Assembly (NCBI GenBank): GCA_025456145.1
Contig: JALOLD010000035.1
Location: forward strand, 1-33,663
Direction of reading: 5' to 3'
Origin: Thermoanaerobaculales bacterium
GTDB taxonomy: Bacteria; Acidobacteriota; Thermoanaerobaculia; Thermoanaerobaculales; Sulfomarinibacteraceae
DNA: 33,663 bases
Below are positions 27,999-33,663 of this stretch, in pieces. The position numbers and the translations under genes are program-made. Under the pieces are notes generated by a model, which saw only the letters and a list, made by a program, of their open reading frames with translations, was not told the DNA's origin and did no database searches. Position 1 is the first letter of the stretch. Each line of letters begins with the position of its first letter.

Positions 27999-29852
27999 AT
28001 GACCGATCAGACTCCACAGGCCAAGCCCGCCGGGTACGATCGCTTCATCGACTGGCGTCTGTTCGCCATTCCCCTCGGGCTGTTCATCGCGATCCTCCTC
28101 GTCCCGACGCCGCGGAGCATGCTCCGGATCGGCGCCGAGTACTCGCTCAGCCCGACGCTGGTCAGGCAGCACTTCGCCAGCGAGGTCTTCGGCGCCGAGT
28201 TCTCCGACCTCAACCAGTGGCAGGCCCAGCTGGTGCAGATGATGAAGGCGAGCATGGACCGGTCGTCGTTCAGCCACACGGTCTTCCTCGGACGCGACCG
28301 GAAGTGGTGCTCGAAGAACGAGATCGAGAGCACCGAGGCGTCCCTTGCGATGGTGCGCGAGACCGCCGCCGCGATCGACCCGGCGCGCTTCGAGCAGATC
28401 CTCCGGTCGGGTTACGCGCTCAAGACCGGCGGCATCGACCTCGCCGCCCTCGGCGAACGGGAGGCGAAGCGGGTGGCCACGGCCGGGTTCCACGTCAAGG
28501 TCGCGGTCGCGACCGTCGCCTTCGTCGTCGGGTGCTTCGTCACCGAGGCGATTCCGCTGCCCATGGTCGCCTTCTGCATCGGGATCATCGCGCTGGTCAC
28601 CGGGATCTTCGACCGTGAGACCATGCCGTCGCTCTACTGGTCGGACGCGACCTGGTTCATCATGGGCAGCCTCATGTTCGCCACCGCCTTCGTCAAGACC
28701 GGCGTCGACCGGCGGATCGGCGTCATGATGTTCGGCAAGCTCAAGCGACCGAGCGTTCGCTGGGTCACCCTGGTCATCATCGTGATCATCTCGCCGCTGA
28801 CCATGTTCATGTCCGATCACGCCCTCGCCGCGATGTTCCTGCCGATCGGCATCCTCCTCTACACCACCGCGACCGCCGCCTCGGGGCAGGACGATCCCGA
28901 GCTGGCGAAGATGCTGATGATCACCATCGCGATGGCCTGCAACCTCGGCGGCTCGCTGGCGCCGTCCGGCGCCGCCCGGAACATCATCATGATGGGCTAC
29001 ATCGAGGACATGTACGGCATCACCATCGGTTTCGCCCAGTGGATGCTCTACTGCGTGCCCTTCCTGTTCTTCGTCATCCCCATCACCTGGCTGGTGGTCA
29101 ACTGGCGGTTCAAGCCCAAGACCACCGATCTCGGACCATCGATCCGCGTCGTGCGCGAGCAGATCGAGCGCGAGGGCGGGCGCTGGAGCCGTCCCCAGAT
29201 CGTGTCGCTGGTCATCTTCCTGGTCATGCTGACGAGCTGGGTCACCGAGAACAACCTGCTCTACAAGCTCACCGGCATCCGTTTCGGGATCGGCGTGCTC
29301 GCGGTCATGGGCGCCGTCGCCTACATGCTGGCCGGGATCGTCAACTGGCGCGACTACCAGACCCGGGTCGACTGGGGCGTGGTCTGGCTCTACGCCGGCG
29401 CCATCATCTTCGGCCGGATCCTCATCACCACCGGCGGCGCCTACTGGATCGCGAGCTCGATCGTCGAGGTGATGGTGCCGCTCGGGCTCGGCACCGGTCT
29501 CGGGCTGCTGCTGTCGGGCAACATCATCACCGGTCTGGTGACCCAGATCATGGCCGACGGCCCGGCCTGCGCCGCGGTCGGCCCGGTGACGCTGGCGATG
29601 GCCGGCATCGCCCACCCCGGCACAGCGATGATCCCCTTCGTGGCGATGAGCACGGCGATCGCGTCGTCGCTCGCCTACTGCCTGATCATCGGCACCCCGC
29701 CCAACGCCATCGTCTACGCGAGCGGGTACCTCAGCCAGCGCGATTTCCTGCGCGCCGGCGTCATCCTGTTCTTCACCAACCTCGGCGTCCTGCTCCTCAT
29801 GGCCGCGACCTACTGGCAGTGGCTGGGTTGGAGCGGGCTGCCCATGTTCTGA
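27999..29852 (+). CDS. DASS/SLC13-type divalent-anion:Na+ symporter, divergent
   Basis: A 617-residue inner-membrane transporter, longer than the usual 450-550 or so. A first membrane span (about 19-36) is followed by a soluble stretch of about 128 residues and then the transporter core from about residue 166. Family signatures are visible: VTEAIPLPMVAF near 176, a first hairpin with MSDHALAAMFLPIG near 271, GGSLAPSGAARNII, and near the end the LIIGTPPNAIVYASGYL segment. The two SNT motifs that bind Na+ and carboxylate/anion are not canonical: S272-D273-H274 in the first, and MADGPA around D520 in the second. Substrates in the family include dicarboxylates, citrate and sulfate. I chose the third of three close ATGs because GGAGAGG lies six bases upstream. 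The linked CysC suggests sulfate as a possibility. Confidence 0.8.
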   Translation: MTDQTPQAKPAGYDRFIDWRLFAIPLGLFIAILLVPTPRSMLRIGAEYSLSPTLVRQHFASEVFGAEFSDLNQWQAQLVQMMKASMDRSSFSHTVFLGRDRKWCSKNEIESTEASLAMVRETAAAIDPARFEQILRSGYALKTGGIDLAALGEREAKRVATAGFHVKVAVATVAFVVGCFVTEAIPLPMVAFCIGIIALVTGIFDRETMPSLYWSDATWFIMGSLMFATAFVKTGVDRRIGVMMFGKLKRPSVRWVTLVIIVIISPLTMFMSDHALAAMFLPIGILLYTTATAASGQDDPELAKMLMITIAMACNLGGSLAPSGAARNIIMMGYIEDMYGITIGFAQWMLYCVPFLFFVIPITWLVVNWRFKPKTTDLGPSIRVVREQIEREGGRWSRPQIVSLVIFLVMLTSWVTENNLLYKLTGIRFGIGVLAVMGAVAYMLAGIVNWRDYQTRVDWGVVWLYAGAIIFGRILITTGGAYWIASSIVEVMVPLGLGTGLGLLLSGNIITGLVTQIMADGPACAAVGPVTLAMAGIAHPGTAMIPFVAMSTAIASSLAYCLIIGTPPNAIVYASGYLSQRDFLRAGVILFFTNLGVLLLMAATYWQWLGWSGLPMF

Positions 29853-29867
29853 CGACGGGAGGGATCG

Positions 29868-30794
29868 ATGGACGGGTCCAAGATCAAGGTGCTCCTGGTC
29901 GACGACGAGCCGAGGTTCCGGACGTCGACCGAGAAGATCCTCGCCCGACGCGGGTTCGACACCATGACCGCGGCGACCGGCGACGAGGCCCTGGAGCGGC
30001 TCGGGGAGGGCCCCGACGTGGTCATCCTCGATGTCAAGATGCCGGGGATGGACGGGCTGACGGCGCTGCGCGAGCTCAAGCGCCGGGCGCCGGCGGTGCC
30101 GGTCATCATGCTGTCCGGGCACGGCTCGGAGGATGCGGCGAGGGTGGCCCTGCGCGAGGGCGCCTCCGACTTCCTCGCCAAGCCGTGCGACATCGATCTC
30201 CTGGTCGCCAAGCTCCAGGAGGCGTGTCATTGCATCCACGCGGACGCGGGGGCCGGCGAGCGCCGGGTCGGCGAGGTCATGATCCCGATTGCCGACTACA
30301 CCACGTTGTCGGCGGGCGACACGGTGACCGACGCGATCGACCGGCTTCGCAGCTCGTTCCTCTGCCGGGCGGCCACCGACAGCATCATGGAGACCGGCCA
30401 CCGGTCGCTGCTCGTGATCGGGTCGGACGGCGCGGTCGTCGGAGCGGTGACCATCGTCGATCTGCTCAGGGCGGTCATGCCGCGCTATCTGTCCGCTCCG
30501 AAGCCGACCCTCGCGGACTCGATCCAGTACTCGCCGATGTTCTGGGTCGGGATGCTGACCCGTGAGATCCGGTCGCTCCGCTCGATCCGGGTCGGCGACA
30601 TCATGTCGCCGGTGCCGCCGACCATCGCGGCCGACGCCTCGCTCATGGAGGCGGCCTACCTGATGGTCCAGCTCGGGGCCAGGCGGCTGCTCGTGGTGCG
30701 AGACGGCCGGACGGTGGGCGTGATGCGCGAGCAGGAGCTGTTCTTCGAGATCGACCGGGTGCTCGCGAGTGATCGGAAGGGGGAATCGTCATGA
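29868..30794 (+). CDS. Receiver-CBS pair response regulator
   Basis: A 308-residue cytoplasmic protein. The receiver (about 5-125) has D12/D13, phospho-acceptor D55 ([13 protein letters not shown]), Ser in MLSGHG and Lys in FLAKPCDID. After a linker it carries two CBS motifs: about 133-205 (GEVMIPIADYTTLSAGDTVTDAI, then SLLVIGSDGAVVGAVTIVDLL) and about 240-300 (GDIMSPVPPTIAADASLMEAA, then LLVVRDGRTVGVMREQEL). CBS pairs bind adenine nucleotides or S-adenosyl compounds and often gate transporters or enzymes. There is no DNA-binding domain, so output is probably post-translational, perhaps on the transporter encoded just upstream. GGGAGGG precedes the ATG. The stop overlaps the cysC start. Confidence 0.88.
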   Translation: MDGSKIKVLLVDDEPRFRTSTEKILARRGFDTMTAATGDEALERLGEGPDVVILDVKMPGMDGLTALRELKRRAPAVPVIMLSGHGSEDAARVALREGASDFLAKPCDIDLLVAKLQEACHCIHADAGAGERRVGEVMIPIADYTTLSAGDTVTDAIDRLRSSFLCRAATDSIMETGHRSLLVIGSDGAVVGAVTIVDLLRAVMPRYLSAPKPTLADSIQYSPMFWVGMLTREIRSLRSIRVGDIMSPVPPTIAADASLMEAAYLMVQLGARRLLVVRDGRTVGVMREQELFFEIDRVLASDRKGESS

Positions 30795-31405
30795 GTCAGC
30801 CGAAGAGCGAGAACATCACTAGGGTCCAGCTCCAGGTCACCCGCGCCGACCGCGAGAGCGCGCTCGGCCAACGCGGCGTGACCGTCTGGTTCACCGGGCT
30901 CAGCGCCTCGGGGAAGTCGACGGTCGCGACCCTCGTCGACCAGATCCTCACCGCGCGCGGCCGCCACTGCTACGTGCTCGACGGCGACAACATCCGCTTC
31001 GGCCTCAACCGGGATCTCGGCTTCAGCCCAGAGGACCGCAACGAGAACATCCGGCGGATCGGCGAGGTCGCCAAGCTCTTCACCCAGTCCGGCATCATCA
31101 ACCTGACGGCGTTCATCTCGCCCTACCGGATCGACCGCGATCGCAACCGCGACATCCAGGAGCCCCGCGACTTCGTCGAGGTCTTCGTCGACTGCCCCCT
31201 CGAGGTCTGCGAGCAGCGCGACCCGAAGGGGCTCTACGCCAAGGCGCGGGCCGGGCTGATCCCGGAGTTCACCGGGATCTCCGCCCCGTACGAGCCTCCG
31301 TTGAAGCCCGAGCTGGCGCTCCGCACCGACCTCGACACCGAGGAGGAGAGCGCCCAGCGGGTCGTCGACTACCTCGCCGCCGGGGGCTACCTGGCGCGGG
31401 AGTGA
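30791..31405 (+). CDS. cysC: Adenylylsulfate (APS) kinase CysC
   Basis: Phosphorylates adenosine-5'-phosphosulfate at the 3'-OH to make PAPS. The 204-residue protein has a Walker A GLSASGKST at 36-44, the LDGDNIRFGLNRDLGFS motif that binds APS, the RNENIRRIGEVAKLF helix, AFISPYR and DPKGLYAKARAG, all characteristic of CysC. It is a stand-alone kinase: no CysN, CysD or sulfurylase domain is fused or adjacent. It is the last gene of the sigma54 operon (ATGA overlap with the REC-CBS gene), and the next gene is convergent. Its presence hints that the transported anion may be sulfate or that PAPS is a product or signal of this system. Confidence 0.95.
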   Translation: MSQPKSENITRVQLQVTRADRESALGQRGVTVWFTGLSASGKSTVATLVDQILTARGRHCYVLDGDNIRFGLNRDLGFSPEDRNENIRRIGEVAKLFTQSGIINLTAFISPYRIDRDRNRDIQEPRDFVEVFVDCPLEVCEQRDPKGLYAKARAGLIPEFTGISAPYEPPLKPELALRTDLDTEEESAQRVVDYLAAGGYLARE

Positions 31406-31466
31406 GGGGCCGGGCGAGGCCGTCGCCGGGGCTCGACACGGCGAGGAGAGGTCGGGGCCGGAGAGC

Positions 31467-32111
31467 TCAGAAACGGTAGCGGAAGCCGAGGCCGACGACC
31501 CAGGGGTCGAGGCCCAACGCCGACTCGTCGACCGAGCCGTCGGCGGAGGTGAAGCGCCCGGTGGTCTCCCATCCCACGTAGCGCAGGTCGAGGGTGGCCG
31601 ACCAGCGGACGTCGAGGTGGTAGGCGACGCCGGCCTCGACGACGAGGCCGAGCTCGTCGGTGAGCTCGATGTCGGTAAAGGCCGCCGCGGCCGCGTCCGA
31701 CTCGTCGAGGAGGTTGAGGGTGTAGGCGAGCCCGATCCCGACGTAGGGGTCGAAGGGACCGTACAGCGGCGGCCGGTACTGCGCCACGGCGCTCAGCGGA
31801 AACGCCCACACCGTCCCGAGGTCGAGGCTGCCGAGGCTTCCGCCGGTCGTCTCGAGGGGCAGCGCCGAGGCGCCGGCGGCGAGCTCGACGGTGAGCCAGT
31901 CGAGGGGCCACGCGACCCACCCGATCTCGAGACCCGGCCCCGAGGACAGGGTCGGGGAGCTCCCGGTGTCGCCGAGCTCGCGGTCGCCGGTGGCGCTGCC
32001 GGCGACCCAGAGGGCGCGGAAGCCGACCTCGGTGTCCCCCTGCTCGGCGAGGGCCGGGGCGGCGAGGGCGAGGAGTGCTGCGAGGACGGTGGAGAGCCGG
32101 CGCACGGTCAT
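31467..32111 (-). CDS. OmpW-family outer-membrane beta-barrel protein
   Basis: A 214-residue precursor with a signal peptide (about 1-22, ending APALAE). The mature protein is an eight-strand barrel candidate. OmpW-like segments are visible: GLEIGWVAWPLDWLTVELAAG, then GSLGSLDLGTVWAFPLSAVAQY, then PYVGIGLAYTL, and the closing aromatic GLGFRYRF. OmpW channels are small hydrophobic pores of uncertain substrate. The ATG is two bases after the stop of the upstream 114-residue gene, so the two are probably co-transcribed, although no clear ribosome site is seen. The gene is convergent with cysC; the 61-base gap between them shows no clear terminator. Confidence 0.78.
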   Translation of the reverse strand: MTVRRLSTVLAALLALAAPALAEQGDTEVGFRALWVAGSATGDRELGDTGSSPTLSSGPGLEIGWVAWPLDWLTVELAAGASALPLETTGGSLGSLDLGTVWAFPLSAVAQYRPPLYGPFDPYVGIGLAYTLNLLDESDAAAAAFTDIELTDELGLVVEAGVAYHLDVRWSATLDLRYVGWETTGRFTSADGSVDESALGLDPWVVGLGFRYRF

Positions 32112-32113
32112 GC

Positions 32114-32458
32114 TCAGAAGGACCGGCCGAGCCGCTCGAGCACGGTGTGGGGGTCGCCGAGCCGCTCGAGCATCGCCCGGGCCTCGGCGCCGAGCGCCTT
32201 GACCACGTCCTCGGCCCGTTTGACCACCGCGCCGCCGACCAGGTACATCGGGCTGCCGTTGGGGTCGAGGTAGAGGCCGTCGGGGGGCTCGGTGGCGGTC
32301 AGACCGTCATAGCCGGAGGGCGGCTCGTCCTGCTCGACGATCGCCCACACCTTGGGGTCGAGGTGGACGATCTCGATCTTCTTGTCCTTGTAGTCCGCCC
32401 GCAGGACGTTCCACCCGGGCGCGTCGAGATCACCTCTGAGCAGCCAGAGCTTGACCAT
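32114..32458 (-). CDS. Hypothetical protein, 114 residues
   Basis: Not recognised. The protein starts MVKLWLLRGDLDAPGWNVLRADYKD, an alpha/beta-looking soluble domain with several Trp, Asp and Lys residues; there is no signal peptide or membrane span. The second half includes YLDPNGSPMYLVGGAVVKRAEDVVKAL and an amphipathic C-terminal helix (ARAMLERLGDPHTVLERLG). GGAGG lies eight bases before the ATG; a longer open frame would run into the divergent gene. It is just upstream of the OmpW-like gene in the same direction. Codon usage resembles its neighbours, so it is probably a real gene. Confidence 0.65.
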   Translation of the reverse strand: MVKLWLLRGDLDAPGWNVLRADYKDKKIEIVHLDPKVWAIVEQDEPPSGYDGLTATEPPDGLYLDPNGSPMYLVGGAVVKRAEDVVKALGAEARAMLERLGDPHTVLERLGRSF

Positions 32459-32479
32459 TTCGTCGTCCTCCAAGCCCGC

Positions 32480-32485
32480 ATGATA
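32480..32485 (-). promoter_or_regulatory. Possible -10 element between the divergent genes
   Basis: On the - strand the hexamer is TATCAT, five of six to consensus, in the 47-base gap between the 114-residue gene and the TudS-YbgA gene. No good -35 was found. Any promoters for the two genes must overlap each other or lie inside the opposite gene. Confidence 0.3.
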
Positions 32486-32505
32486 GCGTGTTCCTGGGAG
32501 GATCC

Positions 32506-33495
32506 ATGGCAACCGACCAACCGGCATGGCAGGTCTGGCACGACGAGGGCGAACCGATCAGGGTCGGCGTCTCCTCGTGCCTGCTCGGTCGCAAGGTCCG
32601 CTACGACGGCGGCCACAAGCACGACCGCTATCTCACGGACGTCCTCGGCGAGTGGTTCGAGTGGGTCTCGGTGTGCCCCGAGGTCGAGATCGGGCTCGGC
32701 ACCCCCCGCCCGACCATCCGCCTCGAGGGCTCGGCCGCGGCGCCGCGGCTCGTCGAGCCGGGCAGCGGCGAGGACCTCACCGAGCGGATGCGCTCGTACT
32801 CCGAGCGACGGGTTGGCGAGCTGCGCGGGCTCGAGCTCGACGGCTACGTCCTCAAGCGCTCGTCGCCGTCGTGCGGGATGGAGCGGGTCAAGGTCTGGAG
32901 CCGGGGCGGGATGCCCGAGAAGAGCGGCGTCGGGATCTTCGCCGCGGTGCTCCTCGAGCGCTGCCCCAGCCTGCCGGTCGAGGAGGAGGGCCGGCTCAAC
33001 GACCCGGTGCTCCGCGAGAACTTCATCGAGCGGGTCTTCGCCAGCCACCGCTGGCGGTCGCTGCGGCGGGCCGGGCTCACGCGGGCCCGGCTGATCGCCT
33101 TCCACACCGCCCACAAGATGCTGCTGCGCACCCACAACGAGGCCGGCTACCGCCGGATGGGCGCGCTCGTCGCCTCGTTCGGCCGGCGGCCCGACGGCGA
33201 GGTCTTCGCCGAGTACGAGGAGTCGTTCTTCGACATCCTGGCCCGCCGGGCGACCCCCAAGCGCCACGTCAACGTCCTCCAGCACGCCGTCGGCTACCTC
33301 CGGGAGGCGGTCGACGACGGCGACCGGCGCGAGCTGCTCGCCCTGATCGAGGACTACGGCAAGGGCCTGGTACCGCTCATCGTCCCGATCACCATGCTCC
33401 GCCACCACGTCCGCCGCCACGACATCGACTATCTCTCCGGCCAGCTCTACCTCGAGCCCCACCCCAAGGAGCTCATGCTGCGCAACCGGGTGTAG
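32506..33495 (+). CDS. DUF523 (TudS-like) - DUF1722 (YbgA-like) fusion protein
   Basis: A 329-residue cytoplasmic protein with two domains. The N-terminal DUF523 domain (about 18-165) has three conserved cysteine sites: VSSCLLGRKVRYDG, VSVCPEVEIGLGTPR and SSPSCGMERV. In the related TudS thiouracil desulfidase such cysteines hold a [4Fe-4S] cluster that removes sulfur from thiouracil. The C-terminal DUF1722 domain (about 185-320) has LIAFHTAHKMLLRTHN and RHVNVLQHAVGYL, typical of YbgA; its function is unknown. This domain order is common. The ATG is preceded by GGGAGG; an upstream in-frame GTG is less likely. Thio-nucleobase desulfuration is an inference from DUF523. Confidence 0.85.
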   Translation: MATDQPAWQVWHDEGEPIRVGVSSCLLGRKVRYDGGHKHDRYLTDVLGEWFEWVSVCPEVEIGLGTPRPTIRLEGSAAAPRLVEPGSGEDLTERMRSYSERRVGELRGLELDGYVLKRSSPSCGMERVKVWSRGGMPEKSGVGIFAAVLLERCPSLPVEEEGRLNDPVLRENFIERVFASHRWRSLRRAGLTRARLIAFHTAHKMLLRTHNEAGYRRMGALVASFGRRPDGEVFAEYEESFFDILARRATPKRHVNVLQHAVGYLREAVDDGDRRELLALIEDYGKGLVPLIVPITMLRHHVRRHDIDYLSGQLYLEPHPKELMLRNRV

Positions 33496-33540
33496 GACTC
33501 GCGACCGCGTCAGCCTCCGGAGCGACGACGCAGCTCTCGA

Positions 33541-33663
33541 TCAGTCTCCGACGATCCGCTCGCGGATCGCGGTCAGGCCCTCGAGCCCGCCGAGGGCGAG
33601 GCCGAGGTGGCCGTGCGGGACCCGCGGCTCGCGGAGGTTGAGCCGGATCAGGGTCGCGCCGGG
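33541..33663 (-). CDS. 3' fragment of an unidentified gene (possibly SIR2-like)
   Basis: The frame is open from the right edge to a TGA and gives the last 40 residues of a protein, including GATLIRLNLREPRVPHGHLG and GGLEGLTAIRERI. The 'LIR(I/L)N.REP.VP' pattern resembles the C-terminal NAD-binding strand of some bacterial SIR2-like deacetylases, but 40 residues are too few to be sure. It is convergent with the TudS-YbgA gene; the 45-base gap between them holds nothing recognisable. Confidence 0.35.
   Translation of the reverse strand, partial: PGATLIRLNLREPRVPHGHLGLALGGLEGLTAIRERIVGD

Noticed and set aside
27579..30401. 940-codon - strand frame opposite the transporter genes
   Set aside because: It crosses four well-supported + strand genes and shows no domain; His/Asp/Arg/Glu-rich shadow.
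31406..31466. Terminator between cysC and the OmpW-like gene
   Set aside because: GC-rich imperfect repeats are present but there is no clear stem followed by a T-run on either strand.

Overview
The window is about 33.7 kb of very GC-rich DNA coding for a Gram-negative cell: BamA, a Skp/OmpH chaperone, LpxD, LpxA, a LolC/E-LolD pair, porins and an OmpW-like barrel are all present. The order lysS - lolC/E - lolD - clpC - bamA - skp - lpxD - fabZ - lpxA, and the GTG starts and 1-4 base overlaps, resemble Acidobacteriota or a similar deep-branching didermal lineage. That placement is an inference; no rRNA or tRNA gene is present to settle it. I recognise 29 genes, three of them weakly; two are cut by the window ends.

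Left block (1-11485, + strand): the 3' end of an RsuA/RluB-type pseudouridine synthase, then a tightly packed run lysS, lolC/E, lolD, clpC, bamA, skp, lpxD, fabZ, lpxA. Most junctions overlap by a few bases, so this looks like one envelope-biogenesis operon: lipoprotein release, outer-membrane protein insertion, periplasmic chaperone and the first lipid A steps. A ClpC unfoldase gene sits inside it.

Middle block (11585-20066, - strand): a secreted LVIVD-repeat protein, an enolase-superfamily (mandelate racemase-like) enzyme, an overlapping DUF3999/DUF2339 envelope pair, and a small transglutaminase-like protein. These look like accessory genes.

Signalling and transport block (20200-31405, + strand): this is the most interesting part. 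A membrane histidine kinase and an NtrC-type sigma54 activator overlap by 4 bases. A 238-base gap follows, ending in a near-perfect sigma54 promoter (TGGCACG-N4-TTGC) and holding a perfect inverted repeat about 210 bases upstream of the predicted start. The promoter drives eight close-packed genes: a degenerate receiver protein, an OprP/OprO-like anion porin, a second sensor kinase, a single-domain response regulator, a 53-residue one-span membrane protein, a DASS/SLC13-type anion transporter with altered SNT motifs, a receiver-CBS protein, and an APS kinase (CysC). I read this as a sigma54-controlled oxyanion (perhaps sulfate) acquisition operon that carries its own two-component sensing. The substrate is not proven by the sequence.

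Right end (31467-33663): an OmpW-like barrel gene and an unrecognised 114-residue gene on the - strand, a divergent DUF523(TudS)-DUF1722(YbgA) fusion on the + strand, and a 3' fragment of a - strand gene at the edge. No CRISPR array, insertion sequence, integrase, tRNA or rRNA was seen. No gene-free stretch exceeds 300 bases.
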